Of a stretch of 64,000 bases of DNA, positions 17,612 through 26,646 are shown one piece after another. The stretch's first letter is position 1, and each line of letters starts with the position of its first letter. Under the pieces are notes generated by a model, which did no database searches, had not been told where the DNA came from, and saw only the letters and a program-made list of their open reading frames with translations. The translations under genes and the position numbers were made by a program. The DNA is from Acrocarpospora phusangensis (GTDB taxonomy: Bacteria; Actinomycetota; Actinomycetes; Streptosporangiales; Streptosporangiaceae), in NCBI RefSeq assembly GCF_016862995.1, contig NZ_BOOA01000008.1, positions 1 to 64,000 on the forward strand. The letters run 5' to 3'.

Positions 17612-18556
17612 ATGACGCTGACCATCGGCATCGACATCGGCGGGACGAAGGTCGCGGCCGGAGTGGTGGACGACGACGGCAAGATCGTCGAAAGCCTGCT
17701 CAGGCCCACGCCCGCCGACAACCCGGAGCTGGTGGCCGGCGTCGTGGCGGAGGCGATCAAGGAGCTGGCCTCCCGGCACGAGGTCGAGGCGGTGGGCGTC
17801 GGCGCGGCCGGGTTCGTGGACGAGACCCGCTCGGTCGTCCGGTTCGCCCCCAACCTGGCCTGGCGTGAGGAACCACTGCAGAAGAAGGTCGCCGACCTGG
17901 TCGGCCTGCCCGTGGTGGTGGAGAACGACGCCAACGCGACGGCCTGGGGCGAGTACCGGTTCGGCGCCGGCCGGGGCGAGACGCACGTCGTCTGCGTCAC
18001 CGTCGGCACCGGGATCGGCGGCGGCATCGTGCTCGGCGGCGCCCTCTACCGCGGCCGCTGGGGCATGGGCGCCGAACTCGGCCACATCCAGAGCGTGCCC
18101 GAGGGCAAGCTCTGCGGCTGCGGCAACCTCGGCTGCTGGGAGCAGTACGCGAGCGGCAACGCCCTGGTCGCCGAGGCCCGCCGCCTGGCCACCGCCGACC
18201 CGGGACGCGCCGCCCTGCTGCTGGAGATCGCCGGCGGCACGCCGGAGGAGATCGAGGGCCGCGAGGTCACCGACGCCGCCCGGCAGGGCGACCCGGTCGC
18301 CCTGGAGGCCTTCGAGTCGATGGCGGGCTGGCTGGGCCAGGGTCTCGCCGACCTCGCCGCCGTGCTGGACCCCGGCTGCTTCATCATGGGCGGGGGCGTC
18401 TCGCAGGCGGCCGACCTGTGGCTCGACCAGGTCAGGGTGGCCTTCGCCGAACGGGTGACCGGGCGCGGCCACCGCCCGCTGGCCGACATCAGGATCGCGG
18501 AGCTGGGCGCGTCGGCGGGTCTGGTGGGGGCGGCCGATCTCGCGCGCCTGCCGTGA
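17612..18556 (+). CDS. glkA: ROK family glucokinase
   Basis: A 314-residue ROK sugar kinase. The ATP-binding phosphate-1 motif is DIGGTKVAAGVVD, the catalytic region is VVENDANATAWGE, the second phosphate motif is VTVGTGIGGGIVLGG, and the zinc-binding signature is CGCGNLGCWEQYASG after GHIQ. It phosphorylates glucose with ATP in glycolysis. In Streptomyces GlkA also mediates carbon catabolite repression, and the surrounding gene set is similar to its locus. RBS GGGAGG. Confidence 0.92.
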   Translation: MTLTIGIDIGGTKVAAGVVDDDGKIVESLLRPTPADNPELVAGVVAEAIKELASRHEVEAVGVGAAGFVDETRSVVRFAPNLAWREEPLQKKVADLVGLPVVVENDANATAWGEYRFGAGRGETHVVCVTVGTGIGGGIVLGGALYRGRWGMGAELGHIQSVPEGKLCGCGNLGCWEQYASGNALVAEARRLATADPGRAALLLEIAGGTPEEIEGREVTDAARQGDPVALEAFESMAGWLGQGLADLAAVLDPGCFIMGGGVSQAADLWLDQVRVAFAERVTGRGHRPLADIRIAELGASAGLVGAADLARLP

Positions 18557-18583
18557 GCCCGCCGCGCTGGCTAGTGTGGATCG

Positions 18584-19267
18584 GTGATCAGGGTCGCGTC
18601 CTACAACGTGCGCGCGCTGTGGGATGACCGTCAGGCGCTGGCCCGGGTCATCGGCGTGCTCCGCCCCGACGTGCTGTGCGTGCAGGAGGCCCCGCGCGGG
18701 CGGCCCCGGGCGCTGCCCGGGGTCACCGGGCTGCGCCTGGCGGCGGGGGCGCGCACCAGCGGCGTCGCCGTGCTGACCGGCCCGCGCGCCGCCGTCGTGC
18801 ACGCCGAGCACCATCGGCTGCGATGGTTCCCCGGCCTGGAGCGGCGCGCGATCGCCATCGCGGTGGTGGACGTCGACGGGACGCGCCTGGCCGTCGGCTC
18901 GGTTCACCTGGACCTGCACGCCGGGGCCCGGCTGTCGCACGTCAGGGAGGTCGCCGCCCGGATCGAGGCCGCCGCCGCGGAGCATGAGGCCGTCCCGGTC
19001 GTGGCGGGCGACATCAACGAGGAGCCCGCCGGACCGGCCTGGCGGTACCTGTCCGGCCGTTTCACCGACGGGTACGCCACCGCCCCGCGCGGCGACGGCC
19101 ACACCTATAGCGCGAAAAATCCGCAGAAGCGGATCGACGGGGTTTTTGTCGGGCACGGGCTGACCGTGCACGCCTGCGGCGATTCCGACGAGGTCCCGAG
19201 CCTCGACGACCTGCGTACCGCCACCGATCACCGGCCCGTGGTGGCGGACCTATCCCGGATGGCGTGA
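18584..19267 (+). CDS. Endonuclease/exonuclease/phosphatase family protein
   Basis: A 227-residue EEP-fold enzyme. Motifs visible are VASYNVRAL (Asn), LCVQE (metal-binding Glu), VAGDINEEP (Asp-x-Asn) and ATDHRPVVADL (catalytic Asp-His). Members cleave phosphodiesters in nucleic acids or phospholipids; there is no export signal. GTG start 27 bp after the glucokinase stop, suggesting the same transcript. Confidence 0.85.
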   Translation: MIRVASYNVRALWDDRQALARVIGVLRPDVLCVQEAPRGRPRALPGVTGLRLAAGARTSGVAVLTGPRAAVVHAEHHRLRWFPGLERRAIAIAVVDVDGTRLAVGSVHLDLHAGARLSHVREVAARIEAAAAEHEAVPVVAGDINEEPAGPAWRYLSGRFTDGYATAPRGDGHTYSAKNPQKRIDGVFVGHGLTVHACGDSDEVPSLDDLRTATDHRPVVADLSRMA

Positions 19268-19355
19268 CGCCGTACGGGAAGGGGTGTCTCGGGCAATGTC
19301 ACCAGAATTGGGTCTCTCGGCACCTTGCCGGGGTTCCGGCCCGTACGATTTGGTC

Positions 19356-20486
19356 ATGGCCCGCTGCCTGATCCGGCGCGTGGTGCCGTTGTGTGGGCTT
19401 CTCGCCGGTCTCCTGACCGGCCAACTCCCCCAGGTCACAGCGGTCGCGCACGCCCAGCCACCACCGTCCCGCCCCAAGGCGGTCGCCGACGAGATCGTCC
19501 GGCAGGCGGCTTCGGCGCGCCTCGGCAACGGCAGTTCGCTCGCCGACGTGGCCGCGCTGTCCGAGAACGACGTGTGGGCGGTCGGCCAGGAGGGCATCTG
19601 GGACGTCTGGCAGAACCGGGGCGTGGTGACCCGCTGGGACGGCAGGTCCTGGACCGAGGTACGGGCCCGGGGCGACGTGACCGGCGTCGGGCCGCTGCGG
19701 TCGATCAGCGCGGTGTCGGCGAACGAGCTGTGGGTGGTCGGGGACGGGCACGACGGCGTGCCGTACATCGGCCGGGGCGGCCCGGGCGGGTTCGACCGGG
19801 TGATCGTGCCCGCGGTGCGCGGCGGTGACTGGCTGCGGTCGGTCGCGGCGCAGCCGGGCAAGGTCGTCACGGTCGGCAGCCGGGGCGGACGCAGCCTCAT
19901 CGCCACCGGCTCGGGCAGCTGGACCGCCGTGATCGGCCCGGCGGGCGCGCTGCACGGGGTCGCGCTGTCCGGCAAGGACGGCTGGGCGGTCGGCGACACC
20001 GGTTCGCGGCCGCTGGTGATGCGGCTGACCGGCAGCGGCTGGAAGTCCGTCGCCGCGCCCGCGATCAAGGGCGGGTACCTGCGGGACGTCTACATCCAGA
20101 GCGCCAAGAAGGCCGTCGCGGTGGGCGGCGTGTTCCACGGCGACGAGGGCGTCGAACCGCTGATCCTGCGCTGGGACGGCAAACGCTGGTCCCGGGAACG
20201 CCTCCCCATCGCCGAGGCCGAGCTGTACGGCGTGACCGGCGACGGCGAGGGCGGCTTCTGGGCCTCCGGCCACGACCCGGCCCGACCCGACGAGGCGTTC
20301 CTGTTCAAGTTCACCGGCCGCCGCTGGGAGCCGCTGCGCGGCGAGCCCGCCGCCGAGCCGAGGACGGTACGGCTCCAGTCCGTGACCCGCGTCGGCGACC
20401 TGACCATGGCCGTCGGGCACGCCCTGGACGACGCCAACCACTACGGCGACCTGGTCGAGACCTTCGGGCCCGTCGCCAACCGCTGA
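19356..20486 (+). CDS. Secreted beta-propeller-like hypothetical protein
   Basis: About 376 residues with a signal peptide (CLIRRVVPLCGLLAGLL ... VAHAQ). The mature part repeats a blade-like pattern: LSENDVWAVGQEG...VTRWDGRSW, ANELWVVGDGHDG, GKDGWAVGDTGS, AVAVGGVFHGDEG...LRWDGKRWSRE, FWASGHD, LTMAVGHALDD. This is the WAVG/RWDG repeat of extracellular beta-propellers common in actinomycetes. The partner or ligand is unknown. An upstream in-frame start exists at 19284, but ATG 19356 directly precedes the signal peptide. Confidence 0.75.
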   Translation: MARCLIRRVVPLCGLLAGLLTGQLPQVTAVAHAQPPPSRPKAVADEIVRQAASARLGNGSSLADVAALSENDVWAVGQEGIWDVWQNRGVVTRWDGRSWTEVRARGDVTGVGPLRSISAVSANELWVVGDGHDGVPYIGRGGPGGFDRVIVPAVRGGDWLRSVAAQPGKVVTVGSRGGRSLIATGSGSWTAVIGPAGALHGVALSGKDGWAVGDTGSRPLVMRLTGSGWKSVAAPAIKGGYLRDVYIQSAKKAVAVGGVFHGDEGVEPLILRWDGKRWSRERLPIAEAELYGVTGDGEGGFWASGHDPARPDEAFLFKFTGRRWEPLRGEPAAEPRTVRLQSVTRVGDLTMAVGHALDDANHYGDLVETFGPVANR

Positions 20487-20508
20487 GCGGGTCGGACCGT
20501 TCAGTTGT

Positions 20509-20973
20509 TCAGACGACGGCGCCGTCGTCCCAGCCCGAGTCGTTGGGCGGGCCGTCGCCCATGCGTACGACCAAGGTGACGAAGCCGCCGATGAAGGCCG
20601 CGACCGCGGCGAACACGATCCACGGGTCCATCGGCCAGCTCAGCAGGGCGGCCAGCAGCAGGTAGGCGGGGCCGCCGAACAGGGCCAGCCAGGAGGCCTT
20701 GGTGAGGGCGTCGGTCTTGGGGAGCGGGTCGGGCGGGGGCGGGACGTAGTGGTCGTTGTCTTCGTCGGTTCGGGTCTGGCCGGCGCCGTCGCCGTCGCTC
20801 TGCTCGGAGTCGTCGATCTCGGCGGGCTCGGGGTCGGCCGTCTCGGTCGCCGGAACGGCCGCGACGTTCTCCCGGTCCGGCCATGGCTGATCGGCCGAGC
20901 CGTTGTCGGGTGTCTCGTTGTAGGAGGCGACGATCTGACGCCAGACCTCGTCCTCATCACTCTGTGGCGTCAC
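20509..20973 (-). CDS. Small membrane protein with acidic N-terminus
   Basis: A 154-residue protein. The N-terminal 85 residues are acidic and low-complexity; the segment HYVPPPPDPLPKTDALTKAS precedes two TM helices (WLALFGGPAYLLLAALLSW and WIVFAAVAAFIGGFVTLVV). This Pro-rich plus two-TM arrangement recurs in an uncharacterised actinobacterial family. GTG start. It follows the alpha/beta hydrolase gene on the same strand after 12 bp, so the two are probably co-transcribed. Function not recognised. Confidence 0.7.
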   Translation of the reverse strand: MTPQSDEDEVWRQIVASYNETPDNGSADQPWPDRENVAAVPATETADPEPAEIDDSEQSDGDGAGQTRTDEDNDHYVPPPPDPLPKTDALTKASWLALFGGPAYLLLAALLSWPMDPWIVFAAVAAFIGGFVTLVVRMGDGPPNDSGWDDGAVV

Positions 20974-20985
20974 ATCGATCCCAGG

Positions 20986-21750
20986 TCAAGAGTCCTTAGT
21001 CAAGGGTACAGACGCGTAACGGCGGATGAAGTCGAGGCTCCCCGAGAAGATGGCCGGAGCGTCGTTGTCCAGGGTCGCGACGTGGTAACTGTCCACGCAC
21101 TCCCGGACCTCCAGATTTCCCCCCATTCGCGTCCGGAGTAGTTCCACGTTAGCCGGTTTCAGGACATGGTCCTCCGGGCTCCAGAAGACCAGCACCGGTT
21201 GCGTGATCTTGTCCAGCTCGGACTGGACCAGTCTCCACAGCCGGGGCAGGGTCGCGGCGGCCCGCACCGGCGTCCGGTCGTACGCGAGTTCGACGATGCC
21301 CGGCTTCTTGATGTCGCTGCCGAGCCCCGGGACGGACGGCATCACCCACTTCAGCAGCGGCGCCAGCACCAGGAGGGGATTGTCGTTGACCACGGACGGG
21401 TTGACGATCACCACGCCCCGGATGGACTGCCCGTGCACCTCGGCCAGGCGCAGCGCCATGCAGCCGCCCATGGACAGGCCCATCACGAAGACGTCGGCGC
21501 AGGTCGCCTTGAGCTCGGCGTACGCGCGGTCGAGCTCCGCGTACCAGTCCTCCCACCGGGTGCGGTTCATCTCCTGCCAGGTGGTGCCGTGGCCGGGCAG
21601 CCGGGGCAGCGACACGGTGATCCCGGCCTCGGCCAGGAACTCCCCCCATGGCCGCAGGGACTGCGGCGTCCCGGTGAAGCCATGACAGAGCAACACCCCG
21701 ATCTGTCCGCCTTCGTGGTGGTACGGCTCAGCGCCCGGCAGCAGCGGCAT
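20986..21750 (-). CDS. Alpha/beta hydrolase (carboxylesterase/monoacylglycerol lipase type)
   Basis: A 254-residue serine hydrolase. The oxyanion segment is LLCHGFTGTPQSLRPWG, the nucleophile elbow is GLSMGG, the acid is in FWSPEDHVLKP and the catalytic His in SYHVATLDND. It resembles Est30/monoglyceride-lipase-like carboxylesterases. It diverges from the PlsC-like acyltransferase gene with a 114-bp gap, suggesting a shared lipid-remodelling role (inference). ATG 21750 is preceded by GGGGAC; upstream in-frame ATGs belong to antisense sequence. Confidence 0.88.
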   Translation of the reverse strand: MPLLPGAEPYHHEGGQIGVLLCHGFTGTPQSLRPWGEFLAEAGITVSLPRLPGHGTTWQEMNRTRWEDWYAELDRAYAELKATCADVFVMGLSMGGCMALRLAEVHGQSIRGVVIVNPSVVNDNPLLVLAPLLKWVMPSVPGLGSDIKKPGIVELAYDRTPVRAAATLPRLWRLVQSELDKITQPVLVFWSPEDHVLKPANVELLRTRMGGNLEVRECVDSYHVATLDNDAPAIFSGSLDFIRRYASVPLTKDS

Positions 21751-21864
21751 GTCCCCTCCAAAATTGGAAAGATTGCCCGATAGTCGCACGTTACGCCTCA
21801 GTCGTGCGAGGGGGTCAGGCGTGCGAAGATGACTCCACTGGAAACAACCGAAGGAGAGCCCCGA

Positions 21865-22587
21865 GTGTTCTACTGGGTGGTGAAGGCCATCCTCTGGCCG
21901 TTCCTCCATTTCGTGTTCCGTCCGTGGGCGGAGGGAGTGGAGAACGTGCCGAAGGAGGGGCCGGTCATCCTGGCCGGCAACCACCTGTCCTTCGCCGACC
22001 ACTTCTTCGGTGCCCTGTTCCTGCCGCGCAAGGTGATCTCGCTCGGCAAGTCCGACTACTTCACGGGCAGCGGCATCAAGGGCCTGGTCAGCAGGGCCTT
22101 CTTCTCCGGCGTCGGCACGGTGCCGATCGACCGCTCCGGCGGCAAGGCCAGCGAGGCGGCGCTCCGCACCGGCCTGCGCGTGCTCGGCGAGGGCAGCGTC
22201 CTCGGCATCTACCCGGAGGGCACCCGCTCCCCGGACGGCCGCCTCTACAAGGGCAAGACGGGCGTCGCCCGCCTGGCCCTGGAGTCGCGCGCGCCGGTCA
22301 TCCCCTGGGCGATGATCAACACCTTCGAGATGATGCCCCCGGGCCGTCCCATCCCCAAGTTCGGCATCCGCCCCGGCGTCAAGTACGGCAAGCCCCTCGA
22401 CTTCTCCCGCTACTACGGCATGGAGAACGACTTCCTGGTCCTGCGCGCGGTCACCGACGAGATCATGTACGCGCTGATGGAACTCTCCGGCCAGGAGTAC
22501 GTCGACAAGTACGCGGCCAGCGCCAAGGTCGAAATGGTCCGCGCGGCACGCGAGGCCCGCGGCTCCTCGGCGGTATCGGGCAACTGA
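21865..22587 (+). CDS. plsC: 1-acyl-sn-glycerol-3-phosphate acyltransferase (PlsC family)
   Basis: A 240-residue acyltransferase. The catalytic HX4D box is in GNHLSFADHF and the acceptor-binding box in YPEGTRSPDG. The N-terminus VFYWVVKAILWPFLHFVF is a membrane-associating helix. It makes phosphatidic acid from lysophosphatidate. GTG 21865 is chosen because it lies eight bases after AAGGAGA; an ATG at 21829 would add twelve residues upstream of that ribosome binding site. Position corresponds to Rv2182c. Confidence 0.9.
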   Translation: MFYWVVKAILWPFLHFVFRPWAEGVENVPKEGPVILAGNHLSFADHFFGALFLPRKVISLGKSDYFTGSGIKGLVSRAFFSGVGTVPIDRSGGKASEAALRTGLRVLGEGSVLGIYPEGTRSPDGRLYKGKTGVARLALESRAPVIPWAMINTFEMMPPGRPIPKFGIRPGVKYGKPLDFSRYYGMENDFLVLRAVTDEIMYALMELSGQEYVDKYAASAKVEMVRAAREARGSSAVSGN

Positions 22588-22791
22588 CACCCGGGCAGGG
22601 AAGGCTGTGGCCGGACACCGACCTCCGGGCCGAGAAGCCTGCGGCCAGGCCCCGTCCGGAAACTGGCCCCCGGCTGGGAAGGGCGCGGCCGGGCCGTATC
22701 GGGGAACTGATTCCCGGGCTGCCACCAGGGGCGCGGTTCGGCCGGCAGGCCGTACCCGTGACCCCTGGTGCGCCTTCGTCATGATCGCAGT
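22588..22791. repeat. Convergent intergenic region: degenerate 40-45 bp repeats and hairpin
   Basis: Three to four diverged copies of a unit of about 40-45 bp (core CCCGGGC-x-GGGAA-GG-x-GCGGCC) run from about 22590 to 22720. They are followed by an inverted repeat with 9-bp arms CACCAGGGG/CCCCTGGTG (22723-22731, 22762-22770) placed between the convergent plsC and VIT/vWA genes, likely acting as a bidirectional terminator. Confidence 0.55.
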
Positions 22792-25482
22792 CTATGTGCG
22801 CTTCCAGAACGGGCGGCGGGTGCGGCCGGTTTCCGGCTCGGCGGGAGTGTCGGGAGCGCCCGCCGTGAGCCGGGCCAGCAGGTCGGTGGCCCGCTGCCAG
22901 AGCCCGGCCAGGTCCGCGTCCGGGCGCTCGGCCCTCTCCAGATCGGCCGCCAGCGCCGCCAGTTCGGCGTGTCCGCCGGCCATCTGGTCGATCACGCGCA
23001 GCCGGCTGGCCAGGTCGGCCAGGTAGCGGCGGCGTTCCTGGTCGGGACGTCCGGCCGCGGCGCGCAGCCGTACCAGCTCCTCGGTGAGGAGAGCGCGCAC
23101 GCCGTCCAGGTTGGTCTGCGGGGGCCGCTGGTCCTTGCCGGGGTGCGGCCGCATCATGTCGGGGATGTACCCCTCCGGTGTGCGGCGACGGCTCGGCGGG
23201 ACCGGCGCCGCGCTGGGCGGCAGGTTGAAGGGCGCGGCGGGCCGGGGCGCGACCGGCATGCGCGGCCCGGCGGCGGGCGGCGGCGGGGGAGGGGGCGAGC
23301 CGGGCGCACGGCCGGAGGCCTCGTCCGTCGCGAAGGAGGCCAGGGAGGCCATCCGCATCTTCGGGGCGGCCGCGACGGGCATGCCCGCCGGCATCTCCCA
23401 GCCGCTGGGCTGCTCGACCGGCTGGATCACGTGGTGCTCCGGCTCGCCGTCGGCGACCACCCGCGTGTCCACGGCGACGAACGCGGTGAACCGGCAGAGC
23501 ACGCCGAACCTGAGCGACGTCGCCACGATCCGCGGCTCCAGCTGCCGTTCGCCGATCGTGTACCGGTCCTCCAGGCGGCGCACCTCGGCCCTGGCCCAGA
23601 CCGCCCGAGCCGCGGGCGCGTCCGTCTCGCGTCCGTCGATCCTGCTCTCCCACGGCTTGCCGTCCGCGGTTCCCCGTACGGTGATCGCCGGGCGCTCGCC
23701 ACGACACCGGTACCGGCCCGACACCACCAGCGGGACGCCGCTGAAGAGCGAGCCCACGTGGGTGAGCGTGTCCTCGACCAGGTCGAGGCCGGCGGCGTCC
23801 AGGGTGAGGTCGGTGACCAGCGGGGAGCCGATGCGGCGGTGGATGTGCTCCATCGCCTCGTCCAGCCGGTCCTCCGACTCGACCAGCTCGCACCGGCCGG
23901 AGCCGAGCAGCGCCAGCCGCCCGAGGAACCCGGCGTTCACGGCCCGGTCGATGCCGACCGCGTGGATGCGGATGCCGGAGGCGGCGTCGATCCGCGCCCC
24001 GACGCGCTCGACGATCTGGTCCTCGTTGCCGACCTGCCCGTCGGTCACCAGCACCATGACACGGTCCCGGGAGGTGTCTCCGAGCAGTCCCAGCGCCTCC
24101 TCCATGGGCGCGAGAATCTCGGTGCCACCGCGGGCGTCCAGCCGGGACAGGTGCTCGACCGCCCGGTACCTGTTCCGGTCACTCGCCTCGACCAGGCCGG
24201 ACGGGAAGGCCCGCATGACGTCGTGGTCGAAGCAGAGCACGGCCAGCCGGTCGTGCGCGGTCAGCGTGTCCACGATCCGGGCGGCGGCGCGCCGGGCGGC
24301 GACCATCTTCCAGCCGCCCATGCTGCCGGAACGGTCGAGCAGCAGCACCACGTCCCGGGGGACCGGCACGGCGGCGACGTCGGCCGGAGGCGTCATGGTC
24401 AGCGTGAACGTGCCTTCCTCTCCCTCGTCGTCGGGCGTCAGCGTCAGCGACGTGGACGCGTCGAAGGCCAGGCGCAGAAGGAAGTCCCGGTCCAGCCGCT
24501 CGCCCGGCCGCAGCTCCACGATGACCGTCTCGCCGCCGCCGCCATCCGCAGCGATGCCCCCGCTGGTGTCCCCGCTGGTGTCCGCAGTGGCGTCCGCATT
24601 GGTGTCTGCGGCGGTGTCCGCGGCGGTGTCCCCGCTGGCGTCCGCAGTGGCGTCCGCATTGGCGTCCGCATTGGTGTTCACGGTGATGTCCGCGCTGGTG
24701 TCCGCGCTGGTGTCCGCGCTGGTGTCCGCGCTGGTGTCCGTGCTGGTGTCCGTGCTGGTGTCCGCGCTGGTGTCCGTGGTGGTGTTCACGGTGTGCAGGC
24801 TGGAGCGGATCTCGCGCAGGTCCAGGCCGGCGGGGTCGATGGTGGCGGACAGGGAGAGCCGTACCGGATTGGGGAAGCCGGGGAGCAGGACGGGCGGGGT
24901 GATGCGGGAGGCGTCGGGCACGGCGTCGGTGTCCTCGGCCACGCCCCCGCCCGCCGAGGCGCCTTGGAGGGGTACGCCGGGGATGTAGCGCGGGGCCACG
25001 ACCAGCGGGAACCGGAACTCGGCCGCGCCGTCCCCGTACGGCAACGGCTGGCTGAGCGTCAGCCGGACGGTGACCCGCTCGCCGGGCAGGATGTTGCCGA
25101 CCCGGATGGTGAACACGTCCGGCCGGTCCTCCTCGGCGATCGCGGCCCGGCGGCCCTGGGCCAGCGCCAGGTCGTAGTCCGCTCTGGCCTGGCCGCGCTC
25201 CTTGAGCACGCCCTCCACGACGCGGTCGTCGGCCTCCATGGTGAACGCGGTGACCGCGGCCCTGGGCGGCAGCGGGAAGACGTAGGTGGCCTCCAGGGAC
25301 ACCTCGTGCGGGTTGCGGAAGCCCTGGGCCATGCGCACACCCGCGGTCAGACCGCTGATCCGCGCGGTCACGTCCACGCTCTCCAGCGGGAGGTTGCCCT
25401 TCTCGGTCTCCAGGGCGCCGAATCCGGATTCGGGCACCGGCGCGTACTCCTCCGGGCGAAGCGGAGTGATGGGAACGGTCAT
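22792..25482 (-). CDS. VIT domain and von Willebrand factor A domain protein
   Basis: An 896-residue protein. Residues about 1-130 form a VIT domain (DVTARISGLTAGVRMAQGF ... ATYVFPLPPRAAVTAF). Residues about 190-260 are a low-complexity Thr/Ser-Ala-Asp tetrapeptide array. A vWA domain follows (about 370-540) with an intact MIDAS motif, VVLLLDRSGSMGGWK, and the downstream Thr and Asp of RGGTEI and VTDGQVGN. The C-terminal third has proline-rich runs. No signal peptide is present, so it is probably cytoplasmic. VIT-vWA proteins (inter-alpha-trypsin-inhibitor heavy chain-like) usually assemble protein complexes through Mg-dependent contacts. Its start overlaps the stop of the MerR gene (ATGA), so the two form one operon. 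Confidence 0.88.
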   Translation of the reverse strand: MTVPITPLRPEEYAPVPESGFGALETEKGNLPLESVDVTARISGLTAGVRMAQGFRNPHEVSLEATYVFPLPPRAAVTAFTMEADDRVVEGVLKERGQARADYDLALAQGRRAAIAEEDRPDVFTIRVGNILPGERVTVRLTLSQPLPYGDGAAEFRFPLVVAPRYIPGVPLQGASAGGGVAEDTDAVPDASRITPPVLLPGFPNPVRLSLSATIDPAGLDLREIRSSLHTVNTTTDTSADTSTDTSTDTSADTSADTSADTSADITVNTNADANADATADASGDTAADTAADTNADATADTSGDTSGGIAADGGGGETVIVELRPGERLDRDFLLRLAFDASTSLTLTPDDEGEEGTFTLTMTPPADVAAVPVPRDVVLLLDRSGSMGGWKMVAARRAAARIVDTLTAHDRLAVLCFDHDVMRAFPSGLVEASDRNRYRAVEHLSRLDARGGTEILAPMEEALGLLGDTSRDRVMVLVTDGQVGNEDQIVERVGARIDAASGIRIHAVGIDRAVNAGFLGRLALLGSGRCELVESEDRLDEAMEHIHRRIGSPLVTDLTLDAAGLDLVEDTLTHVGSLFSGVPLVVSGRYRCRGERPAITVRGTADGKPWESRIDGRETDAPAARAVWARAEVRRLEDRYTIGERQLEPRIVATSLRFGVLCRFTAFVAVDTRVVADGEPEHHVIQPVEQPSGWEMPAGMPVAAAPKMRMASLASFATDEASGRAPGSPPPPPPPAAGPRMPVAPRPAAPFNLPPSAAPVPPSRRRTPEGYIPDMMRPHPGKDQRPPQTNLDGVRALLTEELVRLRAAAGRPDQERRRYLADLASRLRVIDQMAGGHAELAALAADLERAERPDADLAGLWQRATDLLARLTAGAPDTPAEPETGRTRRPFWKRT
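24560..24795 (-). repeat. In-frame 12-bp tandem repeat (GTGTCCGCGCTG-like)
   Basis: About nineteen 12-bp units of the type GTGTCCGCGCTG, several diverged, encode a Ser-Ala-Asp-Thr-like tetrapeptide array between the VIT and vWA domains. Unit length keeps the frame, so copy number can change without breaking the gene. Confidence 0.85.
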
Positions 25483-26636
25483 AGCGGTGTCCCTTCGGAA
25501 TTCGTGTCAGGGCGGCCCGGGTCGGTGAGGCCAGGATCGATGTGGCTCGGATCCAAAGGGCTCGGATCCTTGTGGCTCGGGTCGATGTGACTCGGGTCGT
25601 TGTGGCTCGGATCCAAAGGGTTCGGATCCTTGTGGCTCGGGTCGTTGTGGCTCGGGTCGTTGCGGCTCGGATGGCTGGGGCTCGGAGCGATGTAGCTCGG
25701 GCCGATCAGGCCGAGGTCGGTCAGTGCGGTCAGGAGCGGGCGGGCCGCAGCCGCGAGGGCGGTCAGGTCATCGTCCGACGGTGTCCGGCTCACGCCGTCC
25801 AGCACCAGGGCCACTCCGGGAGCGATCTTCACGCCGTGCACCCGCGCGGCCGGAAGCACTGGAGCCGTTGGGGCCACTGGTGCCGCCGCGGTTATGGGGG
25901 CTGCCGGAGCTGCCGGAGTTGCAGGGATTGCGGGAGCCGTGGGGGTTGCTGGAGGCGCGGGGGTTACGGAAGGTGCCGGAACTGGCGCGGTTGTCGGAGA
26001 GGTCGGGGTTTCGGGAGCTGCCGGGGTTGCCGGGGCTGCGGGAGCTGCCGGGGTTGCCGGGGCTGCGGGAGACGACGGGGTCACGGCCTGGGCGGCCCAG
26101 AAGCGGGGGCGTGCGGGTTCAGAGGCCGGTTGCTCGAAAACCGGTGGTTCGGGGACCGGTTCGGAAGCCGGTGGCTTGGGGGCGGGTGGTGCGGGGGTCG
26201 GTGGTGTGGAGGCTGGTGGCGTGGGGACTGGTGGCGTGGGGACTGGTGGCTTGGCGACCGGTGGCTTGGGGACCGGTGGCTTGGGAGTCGGTGATGCGGG
26301 GGGCCGTGGGTCGGGGTGGGTCGGGTAGGGGGAGGTGCGGGCGATGGTCTGGAGGGCCGAGTCGGGGGCTCCGGCCAGCCGGACCTGGATCTCCGCGATC
26401 GAGTGGCCGGCCGCTTGAAGGCGTTTGACGGAGATGAGTTGCAGCAGGTGGCGTGGGCCGTACACGGCGACCCGGCCGCGCCGGGCGAGGGGCGGGTCGA
26501 GCAGCCCGATCGTCACGTACCACCGGATGAGCCGCTCGTTGGGGACCTCTCTGACCCGCCCGTTGAGGCGTCCGTCGGAGCCCAGCGCCTCCGCCGCGTG
26601 CTCGGCCAGTTCGCCGATGGTCCAGGTCTCGCTCAT
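25479..26636 (-). CDS. MerR family regulator with long repetitive C-terminal tail
   Basis: A 385-residue protein. Residues 1-90 form a MerR winged helix (TWTIGELAEHAAEAL, LIRWYVTIGLLDPP, YGPRHLLQLISVKRLQAAG, HSIAEIQVRLAG). Then come about 100 residues of Pro/Lys/Thr repeats and about 80 of Pro/Ala repeats, a conserved short segment (VHGVKIAPGVALVLDGVSRT) and a tail of about eleven DPSHxDP-type pentapeptides. The usual MerR antiparallel coiled coil is not obvious, so dimerisation may be unusual. A perfect inverted repeat lies 11 bp before the start. It is translationally coupled to the VIT/vWA gene, which is probably its target; the divergent dps gene may be another. Confidence 0.83.
   Translation of the reverse strand: MSETWTIGELAEHAAEALGSDGRLNGRVREVPNERLIRWYVTIGLLDPPLARRGRVAVYGPRHLLQLISVKRLQAAGHSIAEIQVRLAGAPDSALQTIARTSPYPTHPDPRPPASPTPKPPVPKPPVAKPPVPTPPVPTPPASTPPTPAPPAPKPPASEPVPEPPVFEQPASEPARPRFWAAQAVTPSSPAAPATPAAPAAPATPAAPETPTSPTTAPVPAPSVTPAPPATPTAPAIPATPAAPAAPITAAAPVAPTAPVLPAARVHGVKIAPGVALVLDGVSRTPSDDDLTALAAAARPLLTALTDLGLIGPSYIAPSPSHPSRNDPSHNDPSHKDPNPLDPSHNDPSHIDPSHKDPSPLDPSHIDPGLTDPGRPDTNSEGTPL
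25535..25690 (-). repeat. In-frame 15-bp tandem repeat at 3' end of merR gene
   Basis: About ten 15-bp units of the type TGTGGCTCGGGTCGT encode the DPSHK/DPSHN/DPSHI pentapeptides; two longer copies contain GGATCC. The array ends just before the stop codon. Confidence 0.85.
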
Positions 26637-26646
26637 ACCTCCACAG

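Noticed and set aside
20511-20530. Palindrome GACGACGGCGCCGTCGTC as a terminator
   Set aside because: It lies within the 3' coding end of the minus-strand gene and has no loop; it may help stop transcription but cannot be separated from codon bias.
24560-24795. Possible CRISPR or satellite array
   Set aside because: Units of 12 bp lie inside an intact reading frame and encode a tetrapeptide repeat.
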